In this document: in pieces, positions 19,474 through 30,100 of the stretch
Numbering within the stretch: position 1 is the stretch's first letter
Layout: each line of letters begins with the position of its first letter
From: JAWKIW01 sp041394145
GTDB taxonomy: Bacteria > Actinomycetota > Acidimicrobiia > Acidimicrobiales > Acidimicrobilacustridaceae
Assembly (NCBI GenBank): GCA_041394145.1
Contig: JAWKIW010000004.1
Coordinates: forward strand, 186,001-250,000
Direction: 5' to 3'
DNA length: 64,000 nt
Notes under the pieces: generated by a model
What the model was told of the DNA's origin: nothing
Seen by the model: the letters and a program-made list of their open reading frames with translations, nothing else
The model's database searches: none
Made by a program: the position numbers and the translations under genes

Positions 19474-20145
19474 TCACCACATGGTGTGGCGGACGAGGTC
19501 GTAGACGTTGGCGAAGTCGCCCTGGACCTTGTCCGGGATGGCCGCCACCGTCCCGAGCGCCCGCGCCCCCCACACGATCTGCGCGGTGCGCTCGGTGACC
19601 AGCGACGCGTGCAGGGCGTCGTCGGCCGACTTGCCCACGCACACCAGCCCGTGGTTGGCCACCAGCGCGGCCGAGCGGTCGCCGAGCTTGGCCGCCACCT
19701 CCTCGCCCAGCTCCGCCGTGCCGGTCTGGCGGTAGTCGCACACCGGGATGTCGCCGCCGATGTAGACGACGACCTCCTCGATGGCGGCGGGGATCGGCTC
19801 GCGCACCAGGGCGAACATCGACGCGTAGGGCGCGTGCGAGTGGATGACGCCGCCCACCTCCGGGTACTGCTTGTAGCAGTCGAGGTGCAGCACCTTCTCG
19901 GTGGTCGGGTTCCCCGAGCCGCCGCCCACCTTCTCGCCGTCGAGGTCGACGATCACGAGGTCGTCGACGGTCATCGGCTCGTAGGGCATCGACGAGGGCG
20001 TCATGCACACCGTCTCGCCGTCGGGCATGCGGGCCGACACGTTGCCGGCCGTGCCCACCACCAGCCCGGCGGCGTGGATGGTCTTGGCGGCGGCGAGCAC
20101 CTCGGCGGCGATCTCGTCGGGCGTGCGCGAGGCGTGCGTGCTCAT
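19474..20145 (-). CDS. Class II aldolase/adducin family protein
   Basis: A 223-residue enzyme of the L-fuculose-phosphate aldolase/ribulose-phosphate epimerase family. The 'GTAGNVSAR' phosphate-binding motif is at about residues 30-38, the zinc histidines are in 'HSHAPYASM' (about 102-104) and a third is in 'ANHGLVCVG' (about 160); 'MTPSSMPYE' also fits the family. It follows the D-2-hydroxyacid dehydrogenase by 40 bases on the same strand. The two probably act in sequence on a sugar acid or hydroxyacid and share the operator at 21184. ATG 20145 follows a G-rich stretch. Confidence 0.88.
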   Translation of the reverse strand: MSTHASRTPDEIAAEVLAAAKTIHAAGLVVGTAGNVSARMPDGETVCMTPSSMPYEPMTVDDLVIVDLDGEKVGGGSGNPTTEKVLHLDCYKQYPEVGGVIHSHAPYASMFALVREPIPAAIEEVVVYIGGDIPVCDYRQTGTAELGEEVAAKLGDRSAALVANHGLVCVGKSADDALHASLVTERTAQIVWGARALGTVAAIPDKVQGDFANVYDLVRHTMW

Positions 20146-20185
20146 GGGCGATCGCCCCCCGTCGGGATCGGGCGTGCCAGGTCGT

Positions 20186-21176
20186 TCATCGGTCCAGCAC
20201 CTCCGGGTTGGCGCAGTGCAGCGGGCGCTCGCCGTCGACCAGGCGGGCGAGGTCGGCGGCGATCATCGCCGTGTGTTTGGCCTCGGTGTCGTAGGTGGCG
20301 CCACCGATGTGGGGCGTCAGCACGACGTTGGGCATCGAGCACAGCGGATGGTCGACGGGCAGCACCTCGCCGGTGAAGTGGTCGAGGCCGGCCCCGCCGA
20401 GGTGACCCGAGGCGAGCGCGTCGGTGAGGGCGTCGAGGTCGTGCAGCCCCGCCCGCGCCGAGTTCAGGTAGACGGCGCCGGGCTTCATGCGGGCGAGCTG
20501 GTCGGCGCCGATCATGCCGAGCGTCTCGGGTGTCGGCGCGGCGTGCATCGACACCACGTCGGCCTCGGCCAGCAGGTCGTCGAGCGAGTGGGTCGCCTCG
20601 GGGTTGTACGGGTCGGCGGCGATCACCCGCATCCCGATGCCCTCGAAGCGCCAGCGGGCGGCCCGGCCCACGGCGCCCAGCCCGACGATGCCGACGGTCT
20701 GACCGGCCAGCTGCCAGGCCCGGAAGCGCTGGTAGGGGATGGTGCCGTCGCGGAACACCTCGCCGGCGCGCACGTCGGCGTCGGCGGGCAGCAGGTGGCG
20801 GTTCACCGCGAGCAGCAGGGCCAGGGTCAGCTCGGCCACGCCGTCGGCGTTGCGGCCGGGCGCGTGCAGCACGGGGATGCCCGCCGCGGTCGCCCCCGCC
20901 ACGTCGACGTTGGTGGGGTCGCCCCGCGTCGAGCCGATGGCCCGCAGCGATCGCTGGAGGCACCGGCTGCACTGGTCGGCCTCGCAGACGACGACGTCGG
21001 CTTCGGTCTCGTCGATGCGGGCCGCCAGCTGCTCGTCGTTGTAGATGCGCATGTGGTCGGCGTCGATCCACGGGTCCTCGACCACGGCGCCGAGGGACCG
21101 CAGCCGGTCGAGGCCGGGGCCGCGCAGCGGCGGTGGCGAAGATGGTCGAGGCCGTCGGCGTCTCCACATCGGTCAT
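20186..21176 (-). CDS. D-2-hydroxyacid (phosphoglycerate-like) dehydrogenase, one frameshift near the start
   Basis: An NAD-dependent oxidoreductase of about 330 residues. The Rossmann motif GLGAVGR and the catalytic trio typical of the family are visible: Arg in 'NSARAGLHD', Glu in 'TGEVLPVDHPL' and His in 'LTPHIGGAT'. The frame holding these domains lacks a convincing start. A good start, MTDVETPTASTIFATA at 21176, lies in another frame and joins after one base slip near 21130. An unusual Cys pair (C..C in 'EADQCSRCLQ') lies in the substrate domain. First gene of an operon with the aldolase; operator at 21184-21205. Confidence 0.83.
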
Positions 21177-21183
21177 CCTGGCA

Positions 21184-21205
21184 TACCTGACGTCGACGTC
21201 AGCGG
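21184..21205 (-). promoter_or_regulatory. Operator of the TGACG-N4-YGTCA family
   Basis: TGACGTCGACGTCA lies eight bases upstream of the hydroxyacid dehydrogenase start, so it would overlap that promoter. The 14-base core is itself a perfect palindrome. The site is 180 bases from the divergent flavoprotein gene and might affect it as well. Confidence 0.62.
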
Positions 21206-21264
21206 GGCCACTCGGCGGGGACGTCGACCGGCAGCGGCCGGCCGGTGGAGGTCCGCCCGCTGGT

Positions 21265-21370
21265 GGCCGGGGCCGTCGCGGCCGGCGCCACACCGACCGC
21301 CGGCGGCCGGGGCCGTCGCGGCCGGCGCCCCCACACCGACCGCCGGCGGCCAGGGCCGTCGCGGCCTGCC
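21265..21370. repeat. 40-43 base tandem repeat, 2.5 copies
   Basis: Copies lie at 21265-21304, 21305-21347 and, in part, 21348-21370. Each begins GGCCGGGGCCGTCGCGGCC; the second has three extra C. The last partial copy runs into the promoter of the flavoprotein gene. It is very G/C-rich and self-complementary (GGCCG...CGGCC). Confidence 0.6.
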
Positions 21371-21383
21371 AGACTGACGGCCC

Positions 21384-22417
21384 GTGAGCGACGCCCGAGC
21401 CGTCCGGCCGCTGCGCCTGGCCGCCCTCGTCAAGCAGATCCCCGCCTTCGAGGCCATGACGCTCGGCCCCGACGGGCGGCTGGTGCGACGGCCTGCCGCT
21501 GGAGATGGGGCCCTACTGCCGGCGGGCCGTGGCCGAGGCCGTGCTGCTGGCCCGCCGCACCGGCGGCACCGCCACGGTGATCACCCTCGGTCCGCCGTCC
21601 GCCGAGGACGTCCTGCGCGAGGCGCTCGCCTACGGCGACGGCGAGGGTGTCGACGTGGTGGCGGTGCACGTGTCCGACCCCGCCTTCGCCGGTTCCGACA
21701 CCCTCGCCACCGCGCGTGCGCTCGCCGCCGTCGTCGAGCGGCTCGAGGCCAGGCGGGCGCGCCGTTCGACCTGATCCTGGCCGGCCGCAACTCGGTCGAC
21801 GCCGACACCGGCCAGGTGCCGCCCGAGCTGGCCCAGCTGCTCGATCGGCCCTTCGCCACCGGCGTGAAGCGCCTCGAGCTGGTCGGTGCCGAGGTCGGTA
21901 CCGATGGCGAGGTCAGTGCCGGTGCCGGTGCCGATGCCGGGGTCGTGGTCGATGGCGGTGCCGGTGTCCGGTGCCCGTTCGACTGGCGGTGCCGGTGGCG
22001 CCGAACCCGTCGCCGTCGACGTCGGCCTCGAGCTCGACGACGAGTGGGCCGAGGCGACGGTGGCCCCGCCGGCGGTGGTGTCCGTCGCCGAGCGGCTCAT
22101 CGACCCGTGCAAGATCAAGGACCCGGCGGTGTGGGCGACCGTCGCCGCCGGGCGCATCCGGCGGCTCGGTGCCGCCGACCTCGGCGAGGGCCCGTGGGGG
22201 CAGGCTGCCAGCCCGACGTGGGTGGGCGAGACCCGCACCGAGACGGTGCAGCGCTCGACGATCGTGCTGTCGGGGACGGTGGACGAGCAGGTGGCGTCGG
22301 CGGTGGCGCTGCTCGCCGACCGGGGTGCTGGTCCCCGGCACCCTGCACGGCGAGGAGGCCGAGTCGGTGCCCCGGGCGGCGCGGCGACCGCCCGTCCGGA
22401 CGAAGCTCGCCGCCCCC
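21384..22417 (+). pseudogene. Electron-transfer flavoprotein beta-subunit region (frame interrupted)
   Basis: The start reads as an ETF beta subunit: 'LAALVKQIPAFEAMTLGPDGRL', then in other frames 'GPYCRRAVAEAVLLARR', 'VITLGPPSAEDVLREALAYG' and 'FDLILAGRNSVDADTGQVPPELAQLL'. At least four one-base slips (near 21487, 21750, 22000 and 22320) interrupt it. GTG 21384 follows a CAGACT box by eight bases. After the last slip the same frame continues without a stop into the alpha-subunit region, so beta and alpha may be one polypeptide; the end given here is the alternative alpha start. ETF passes electrons from acyl-CoA dehydrogenases to the quinone pool. Confidence 0.72.
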
Positions 22418-23382
22418 GTGATCGTCGTCGTCGTCGAGCCGGCCCGCGCCCGCCTGACCCGCGAGCTGCTGTCGGCCGCCGCCCGCCTCGCCGCCGAGCT
22501 CGGCGGCCGGGTGGTCGCGCTCGGGCCCGGGCTGGGCGACACCGAAGCCGTCGCCGACGAGCTGGTCTCGTGGGGCGCCGACGCGCTGGTCGACGTCACG
22601 CCGGCGTCGGCCGGCGGGCTCGTCGAGGAGGACGTGGCGACGGCGCTCACCGAGTGGGCCCAGGCCGTCGGCGACGAGCTGTGGGCCGTGCTCGTCGGGG
22701 GCACGCCGTGGGGTCGCGAGGTGGCCTCCCGCGCCGCCGCCGCGCTGGACGCCGGGCTGACCGGCGACGCCGTCGGCCTCGCCGTCGACGGTGGCCGGCT
22801 GCTCGCCTGGAAGCCGGCCTTCGGCGGCACCCTCGTCGCCGCCATCCGGGCCTCGTCCCCCGTGCAGATGGCGACGGTGCGGGCCGGCGTCCTGCCCGTG
22901 CTGGCCCCCGTGCCGTCGACCCGGACCGGGTCGTGCCCCGCCGCACCCTCGCCGTCGAGCCACGGGGCCGGATCGTGGTCCGCCACCGCCGGCGCGAGGA
23001 CGACGCCGACGCCCTGGCCCGGGCCGAGATGGTGGTCGGCGTCGGACGGGGTCGACCCCGAGCGCTACGGCGAGTCTCGACGGCCTGCTCGCCGTGCTGG
23101 GTGCCGAGCTGGCCGCCACCCGCAAGGTGACCGACAAGGGCTGGCTTCCGCACGCCCGACAGCTCGGCATCACCGGCCGGTCCATCTCCCCCGTCTCTAC
23201 GTCGCCCTCGGCACCAGCGGGAAGTACAACCACCTCGTCGGCGTGCGCAGCGCCGGCGCGATCCTCGCCGTGAACCCCGATCCCGACGCGCTCGTCTTCC
23301 AGGTCGCCGACATCGGCATCGTCGGCGACTGGGCCGAGTCGTGCCCGAGCTGACCCGTCGCCTCGCCGAGGCCATGGCGTGA
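22418..23382 (+). pseudogene. Electron-transfer flavoprotein alpha-subunit region (frame interrupted)
   Basis: The region encodes the ETF alpha domains: an N-terminal 'ELLSAAARLAAELGGRVVAL' domain, then the FAD domain with 'KGWLPHARQLGITGRSI' and the signature 'LYVALGTSGKYNHLVG', followed by 'AGAILAVNPDPDALVFQVADIGIVGDW' in two parts. Slips near 22905, 23070, 23190 and 23335 break the frame. The stop at 23382 follows 'RRLAEAMA'. A GTG at 22418 could be a separate start, but no ribosome binding site is obvious, so fusion to the beta region is possible. It lies just before the hotdog thioesterase gene. Confidence 0.72.
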
Positions 23383-23433
23383 GGGCGGCGGGCCGCGGCG
23401 GTGGCGGCGAGACGGATCGGGAGGAGTCCTGAC

Positions 23434-23951
23434 ATGAGCTACCTCGACGACCCAAAGCTGTTGGAGCGGCTGCGGGCGGGCTTCCGCGACGCCGCTGCAC
23501 GCCCTGCTCGGGCTCGAGTACCTCGACGAGACGACGGACCCGGCCGGTCCCGGCGACCCCGTCGGCAGCGCCGCCGACGGTTGGGCCGTGGTGTCCATGC
23601 CGGTGTGGAGGAGGCCTACGGCACCGGCGCCTCCACGGAGGCGCCATCGCCACCCTCCTCGACGTGGTGTGCGCCTCGGCGGCCGCCCACGCCTCGGGCT
23701 TCGAGCCCGGGGTGAACTCGCTCGTCACCGCCGACCTCCACGTGCGCTACCTCGGTCGTCCCCACGGCGACGTCGTCTACGGGCGGGCCCGGGTGCTCAA
23801 GGCGGGCAAGCAGCTGGTGGTGGTCGACGGCCGCGTCACCGACGGCGAGGGCCGCACCATCGCCGCCGCCGACTTCTCGTCGATGCTGGTGCCGCGGCGC
23901 GGGCCGTTGCCCGGCGTCACCCCCGTCGAGCCGCTCGGTCCCGAGACCTGA
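23434..23951 (+). pseudogene. PaaI-like hotdog thioesterase (frame interrupted)
   Basis: The product would be a hotdog-fold acyl-CoA thioesterase of about 175 residues. It starts MSYLDDPKLLERLRAGF after GGGAGGAG, continues in a second frame as 'LLGLEYLDETTDPAGPGD', and ends in a third with 'AIATLLDVVCASAAAHASGF', 'NSLVTADLHVRYLGRP' and 'GRARVLKAGKQLVVVDGRV', which match the PaaI core. Two or three slips lie near 23495, 23620 and 23640. It follows the flavoprotein by 51 bases and is probably in the same operon. Confidence 0.7.
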
Positions 23952-23999
23952 GGGTCCGCACCGACGGCGCCCCTCGCCTCGGGGGCTACCGTCCAGGTC

Positions 24000-25363
24000 A
24001 TGACCTCGCCATCGCGGGCCCCGCTGGGGCGGTGGCGACCATGGTCGCCGGCTTCGTGATGATCGGGCTGGCGGAGGGGTCGCTCGGGATCGCCTGGCCC
24101 GCCATGCGGGAGAGCTTCGGACAACCCCTGCGCGGCCATCGCCTTCCTGCTGTACGCCACGACCATCGGCTACCTGGTCACGTCGCTGGCGCTGGCGCAC
24201 CTGGCGATGCGCGCCGACCGGGCCGCTGCTGGTGGTCGCACCGGCGTGCGGGGCCCTCGGCGTGGCCACCGTGGCGGTTGCGCCGGTCCTGGTGGTGGCC
24301 GTCGCGGGCGCCTTCCTGCTCGGCGCAAGCCAGCGCAGGAGTGGACGGCCGCCTCAACACCTACACGTCGGTGCACCTCGGGCCGCACCTGCTGAACGTG
24401 ATGCACGGCGGCTTCGGGGTCGGTGCCTTCGTCGGGCCGCTCAGGGTCACGGCCCTGCTCGCCGCCGGCGTGTCGTGGCGGTGGGCCTACGGCGCGCTGG
24501 CCGTGTTCGACCTCGGGCTGGTGCTGGCCTTCGTCGCCCTGCGCCATCGCTGGCTGCCCCTGTCCACGGTCCACGAGGCGTCACCCATGGGCGAGCACAC
24601 CGAGGTCGACCTCGCGCCGGGCGACGAGCTCGTCGATGCGGTCACCGAGGCACCGGTCGCACCGGTCGCGACCGATCGACCCGGTGGACCGGACCGGCCC
24701 GGCAGCCCGCCGCCTCCGGTGGCGGGCCTCGTCCCGGAGGCGAGCGGGTCGGTGGCGCCCCGGCCGTGGGCCATGGTCCTGGCCGTCGCTGGGTTCTTCG
24801 CCTACACCGGCGTCGAGGTGTCCTGCGGCTACTGGGCCTTCGAGCTGCTCACCGCCCGCGGGCTGGCCACCGGTGCCGCCGGGGTCATCACCTCGGTCTA
24901 CTGGGCCTCGCTCATGATCGGGCGGTTCGTCCTCGCCGGGTTCGGTCGGCGGGTGCGACCGACCGCGGTGCTGGCCCTGTCGGCTGCGGGGGCGCTGGTG
25001 GGCACGCTCGTCATCGCGGTGGGCGGGGCCGCCTCCGCGGTCGTCGGCGCCGCCGGCTTCGTCGTCACGGGGATCGCCCTGTCGGGGATCTTCCCGGCGA
25101 TGGTGGCGATGACGCCGGTGCGCTTCGGTGCCGAGCGCGCCGCCCGGCTCATGGGCGTGCAGCTGGCGGCGGCCAGCCTGGGGGTCGCCACCGTCCCGTC
25201 GGCGGTCGCGCTGGTGGCCCAGCGGTGGGGGAGCCCGGCGATCGCCCCCGCCCTGGTGGCCACCGCCGTGCTGTTCGCCGGCGTGCACGTGGCGGTGGCG
25301 GCTGCGACCCGGCGACCGCCGTCTGCTCCGACGCGACCTCGGCCGGTGGCGGCCGACGTGTAG
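24000..25363 (+). pseudogene. MFS transporter (frame interrupted near the start)
   Basis: A major facilitator protein with about 12 helices and a long acidic/Pro-rich loop in the middle ('EVDLAPGDELVDAVTEAP'). The first helices are split over three frames ('MVAGFVMIGLAEGSLGIAWPAM', 'FLLYATTIGYLVTSLALAHL', 'VVAVAGAFLLGAS'), with slips near 24035, 24135, 24215 and 24330; from 24340 to the stop the frame is open. ATG 24000 is taken because TACCGT lies seven bases before it; ATG 24041 is the alternative. The stop TAG is also the first half of the next gene's -10 box. Substrate unknown; sugar-acid export or uptake would fit the neighbours. Confidence 0.76.
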
Positions 25364-25401
25364 AGTCCCGGCCCGGACCACGGAAGAGGGGGAGCTGTCT
25401 C

Positions 25402-27063
25402 GTGAGCCCGATCGATCGTCGCCGTCCTCGGCGCCCGTTCCTGCTCGGCGTCACCCTCCTGGCCCTGCTCGCAGTGCTCGCCGGAGCCTGCGCCAAGAGC
25501 GACGAGGGCCAGGGGAGCTCGGCGCAGGGCACCATCAACGTCCAGCAGGCCGATGGCGGGGCGCTCGTGTTCGGCGTCAACGCCGAGACCAACAACTGGA
25601 GCCCCTACTTCGGGCAGTGGGCCGGGTCGAGCTACACCATCGCCAACGCGATCTACGACCCCCTCGCCGCCTACGACGTCAACGGCGACGTGCAGCCGTA
25701 CCTCGCCCAGGAGTTCACGTCGAACGCCGACTTCACGCAGTGGACCATCAAGCTGCGTCCGAACGTCACCTTCCACAACGGCACCAAGCTCAACGCCGCC
25801 GCCGTGGTGAAGAACCTCGAGACCGGCAGCACGCAGGGGCTCACCGCCCAGGTCCTCGGCCCGATGTACTCGTCGGTGTCGGCCCAGGACGACATGACCG
25901 TGGTCGTCAAGATGAAGCAGCCGTGGTCGACCTACCCGCACATCCTCACCGGCCAGCCCGGGTACATGCAGGCACCCGAGCAGCTCGTGGAGCCCAACAG
26001 CAACGACTCGCTGCGCAAGCCGATCGGCACCGGGCCGTTCCGCTTCGAGGAGTGGATCCCCGACCAGTCGCTCAAGGCGAAGAAGTACCCGGGCTACTGG
26101 AACAAGGACTCGTCGGGCACCCAGCTGCCCTACCTCGACAGCATCACCTTCCGGGTCCTGCCCGACTTCCAGAGCCGGGGTGCGGCCCTCGAGTCGGGTG
26201 AGATCGACGTCATGGAGACCTCCGACCCGGCCCAGATCATCAAGTTCAAGGGCTACGCCGACCAGGGCCAGTACCAGATGTACACCGACGCCGGGCAGAA
26301 CACGGCGAAGACCTTCATCGTGCTCAACACGGCGACGCCGCCGTTCAACAACCCGAAGGCCCGTGAGGCGCTCGCCTACGGCCTCGACACCCAGCTGGTG
26401 TCCCAGGCGGCGTACCAGGAGGTGTTCCCGCCCGCCAACAGCCCGATCGGCGACCAGTCGCCGTACTACACCGACCCGCAGTACCCGAAGCACGATCCGG
26501 AGCGGGCCAAGCAGCTCATCGCCGACGTGGAGCGCGAGACCGGGCAGAAGCCCAACTTCACGGCGCTCATCCCACCGGTGCCCGAGTACATCACCATCGC
26601 CCAGAGCATGCAGGCCCAGGCCAAGGAGCTCGGCGTCGACGTCCAGCTCGAGACGGTGGACCAGTCCACGCTGGTCAACCGCGTGCTCGGCGGCCAGTAC
26701 CAGGCGTCGGGGTTCATCTGGTTCGGTTCACCGCTGCTCGACCGTGACGCGGTGTTCCTCACCTCCGACTCGAACCCGCCGGGCCAGCTGTCGGTCAACC
26801 TCACCCGCCTCGACAACCCGAAGATCAAGGCGGCCATCGCCGAGGCCCGCAAGACGACCGACAAGCAGAAGATCAAGGAGCAGTACGCGATCGTCGCCCA
26901 GGAGATGTCCAAGGACCTCGACTACATCTGGGTCGTGCAGAACCGCACCGCGATCGTCTACCGCAACAACGTCCACGGCTTCATCGGCCAGACGCTGCCC
27001 AACGGCCAGCCGGCCGCCGACTCCGTCACGCCGTTCACCGACCTGGTCTGGGTGAAGCGGTAG
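25402..27063 (+). CDS. ABC transporter solute-binding lipoprotein, family 5
   Basis: A 553-residue extracytoplasmic binding protein. The signal peptide ends in the lipobox LAGAC with the lipidated Cys at residue 30. The mature part has the family pattern 'NNWSPYFGQWAG', 'YDPLAAYD', 'YLAQEFTSNADFTQWTIKLR' and 'KPIGTGPFRFEEW', as in dipeptide/oligopeptide-binding proteins. GTG 25402 follows AGAGGGGGAG, and a TAGAGT box at 25361-25366 lies in the stop codon of the previous gene. It is a paralog of the truncated gene at the window start. No permease genes are nearby, so it must work with a transporter coded elsewhere. Confidence 0.93.
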   Translation: MSPIDRRRPRRPFLLGVTLLALLAVLAGACAKSDEGQGSSAQGTINVQQADGGALVFGVNAETNNWSPYFGQWAGSSYTIANAIYDPLAAYDVNGDVQPYLAQEFTSNADFTQWTIKLRPNVTFHNGTKLNAAAVVKNLETGSTQGLTAQVLGPMYSSVSAQDDMTVVVKMKQPWSTYPHILTGQPGYMQAPEQLVEPNSNDSLRKPIGTGPFRFEEWIPDQSLKAKKYPGYWNKDSSGTQLPYLDSITFRVLPDFQSRGAALESGEIDVMETSDPAQIIKFKGYADQGQYQMYTDAGQNTAKTFIVLNTATPPFNNPKAREALAYGLDTQLVSQAAYQEVFPPANSPIGDQSPYYTDPQYPKHDPERAKQLIADVERETGQKPNFTALIPPVPEYITIAQSMQAQAKELGVDVQLETVDQSTLVNRVLGGQYQASGFIWFGSPLLDRDAVFLTSDSNPPGQLSVNLTRLDNPKIKAAIAEARKTTDKQKIKEQYAIVAQEMSKDLDYIWVVQNRTAIVYRNNVHGFIGQTLPNGQPAADSVTPFTDLVWVKR

Positions 27064-27084
27064 CGCGCGCGGTCGCGCGCGCGG
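27064..27084. terminator. GC-alternating hairpin after the binding-protein gene
   Basis: Directly after the TAG stop the sequence reads as two arms of alternating G and C, each about eight bases, around GT. It would form a strong hairpin and may end transcription; there is no U-run after it. A TAGGAT box for the next gene follows at 27096-27101. Confidence 0.45.
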
Positions 27085-27152
27085 ATCGCGCCCTCTAGGA
27101 TCCCGGGTCACGGACGCCGGCGGGCGGCGTCCGGGGAAGGCCGACGCGGGCG

Positions 27153-30100
27153 ATGGCACGACGCCGTCCGTGGCGTGGGGCCCTGGGGGGTTCCCCGCCC
27201 GATTCGACGATGGGGAGCGCGGGGTGCTGCCGGCGCGTGCCGGCGCCGGTCCGGCTCGTCGTGGCGGCCGCGTTCGCCGTCGTGCTCTCGTGGACGGCGC
27301 CGACCGTGGGTGCCCGTTCCGGCTGGCTCGGTGAGGCGCTCGGCGTCGGCCCCGCCTCGGCCGAGACGCTCGGGACGGTCACCGTGTACGGCAACGAGCT
27401 GTCCGACGTCCGGGACATCACGAGCGGGCCGGACGGCAACCTGTGGATCGCCGCCGGCACCGCCATCGTCCGGATGACGCCCGACGGGACGCGCACCGTG
27501 TTCCGCACGCCCCCGGTGGAGGCGTTCGCCATCACCGCCGGCCCCGACGGCAACGTCTGGTTCCGCAGCGGGCTCAACGGCTCCCGCCGCATCGGCAAGA
27601 TCACCCCGACCGGGGCGATCACGCTGTACGCCGACGCCCGCATCCAGCCGGGCTACGACATCGTCGCCGGCCCCGACGGCAACCTCTGGTTCGACTCCGG
27701 TGACGACACGGTCGGCCGGATCAGCCCGGCGGGCACCTTCGCGTTCTTCACCGATGCGGCGGTCGGCAGCATCACCGCGCTGGCGCCCGGTCCGGACGGC
27801 AACGTGTGGTTCGCGTCGCTGACCACGCCGTCGTCGCTCGGCGTCGGCCGGATCGCCCCGAACGGGACGTTCACCGTCGTGCCGACCGGCCTCGACGGGT
27901 TCGTCGAGGACATGGCGCCGGGACCGGACGGGGCGCTGTGGTTCACGAGGTCCGCCAACCGGCAGCTCGGGCGGGTCACCACGGCCGGGCAGACCACCAC
28001 CGTGGCGGTGCCGACGGTGCCCGACATGTGGGGCATCGTCAGCGGGCCCGACGGCAACCTGTGGGTGAGCGGGTCGGCGACCCTCGCCCGGGTCACCACC
28101 GCCGGGGCGGCCACCGTCTTCCCCCTGCCGCCACCGACCGATCCCTACGCCACCGTGGCGGTGGCGGCGGGGTCCGACGGCAACCTCTGGCTCGCCGGAT
28201 CGACCGACGACTGGGTGCGGCGGGTCACCACCACCGGGGCCGTGACCACCTTCGCCGACGCGCCCTTCGGCTACGTGGCCGACACCACCGCCGGGCCCGA
28301 CGGCAACGTGTGGTTCACCGAGCCGGCGGCGAACCGCATCGGTCGTCTCGCTCCCGATGGCTCGTCGCGCGCCTGGTACCCGGTGCCCGGCGGGGTCGAG
28401 CCCCAGCAGATCATCACCGGGCCGGACGGGAACCTGTGGTTCACCACCTGGTTCGGCAAGGGCGTGGGCCGCATGACGCCGAGCGGCGCCGTGGCGGTGT
28501 TCACCAACCCGGCCCTGGGGGCGTGCGAGGACCTGACGGTGGGCCCCGACGGGCAGATCTGGTTCGCCTGCCTCAACAACGTCATCGGTCGGGTCACCCT
28601 GGCCGGCGCCATCACCGTCTTCCCCGCGCAGGGCCAGCAGCCCGACAGCATCGTCACCGGGCCCGACGGCAACCTCTGGTACACGTCGGGGTTCTCCCGC
28701 CTGGTGCACCGCATGACGACGGCCGGCGCCATCACCACCTTCGACCCCGGCGTCGCCACCGGCCGGGCCGAGGACATCGTGGTCGGCTCGGACGGCAACC
28801 TCTGGGTGCTGCTCGAGCGCACCGACGACCTCGGCGTGCTCGTCCGGGTCACCACCGCCGGGGCCACCACCACGTACGCGTTGCGGCCGTACGGCATCGA
28901 CCCCACCTCGCTGGTCGCCGGGCCCGACGGGAACCTGTGGATGACCGACGCCTACCGGAGCCGGATCGCCCGGGTGGCGCCGACCGCCCCGGTGCCGGTG
29001 ACCTACGCGCACCCGGCGCTCGACCAGCCACTGGGCATCAGCGTCGGCCCCGACGGCGCCCTGTGGTTCGCCGACCGCCAGTGGGACGACGCCGGACTGC
29101 TGGGACGGGTGGCGCTCGGCGGCCCGGGGGCGCCGCGTGGCGTGCAGGGCGTGCCCGGCAACGGCTCGGTCCAGGTCGGGTGGCAGGCACCGCTCGACGA
29201 CGGGGGCACGCCGATCACCGGCTACACGGTGACGGCCGCTCCCGGCGGCGCCACCTGCTCGACGACCGGCGCGCTCGGCTGCACGGTGGCCGGCCTGACC
29301 AACGGGCAGCCCTACACGTTCACCGTGCGCGCCACCAACGCCGACGGCACGGGCCCGGCATCGGCGCCGTCCCCCGCCGTCACGCCACGCACGGTGCCCG
29401 GTGCCCCCACCGCGGTCACCGCCCTGCCCGGCGCCGGTGCCGTCGCCGTGCAGTGGTCTCCACCGGCATCCGACGGCGGGTCCCCGATCACCGGCTACAC
29501 GGTGACGGCGAGCCCCGGTGGGGCGACGTGCGCACCGGTCCCGCCCTTCACGTCCTGCGTGGTGACGGGGCTGACCAACGGGCAGGCCTACGCCTTCACG
29601 GTGCGGGCGGCCAACGCCGCCGGCACCGGCTCGCCGTCGTCGGCGTCGTCGTCGGTGACCCCGACGATCCCGACGACCGGTCCGCTGTTCCACCCCCTCG
29701 ACCCGGCGCGCATCCTCGACACCCGCCCCGGGGCCGGCCAGGCGGGGCTCGCCGGCGCGTTCGGTCCGGCCCAGGCCCGGCAGCTGCAGGTCACCGGCCG
29801 GGGCGGCGTGCCGGCGGGCGCCACGGCCGTGGTCCTGAACGTCACCGGCGTGCTGCCGACGGCGCCGACCTTCCTGTCGATCACGCCCACCCCGCCGGCG
29901 CCGGGCACCCCCATCACCACCTCCAGCCTCAACCTGTCGCCGGGCACGGTGCGCCCCAACCTCGTGGTCGCCAAGCTCGACGGGTCCGGTCGGCTCGCGA
30001 TCTACAACAACTCGGGCACCGTCGACGTGCTGGCCGACGTCGTCGGCTGGTTCGACGACGGCACCGTCGCCGGTGACCCGCTCACCTCGGTGTCACCCGC

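Noticed and set aside
27064..27084. Alternating GC tract as a possible Z-DNA regulatory element.
   Set aside because: Its place directly after a stop codon and its two-arm symmetry are explained more simply by a terminator-like hairpin.
27108..29693. A long open frame (over 860 codons) on the minus strand under the propeller gene.
   Set aside because: It mirrors the repeats of the plus-strand gene, has Arg/Gly/His-rich composition with no domain, and comes from high GC removing stop codons. Similar long antisense frames under hyuAB, the CaiB gene and others were left out for the same reason.
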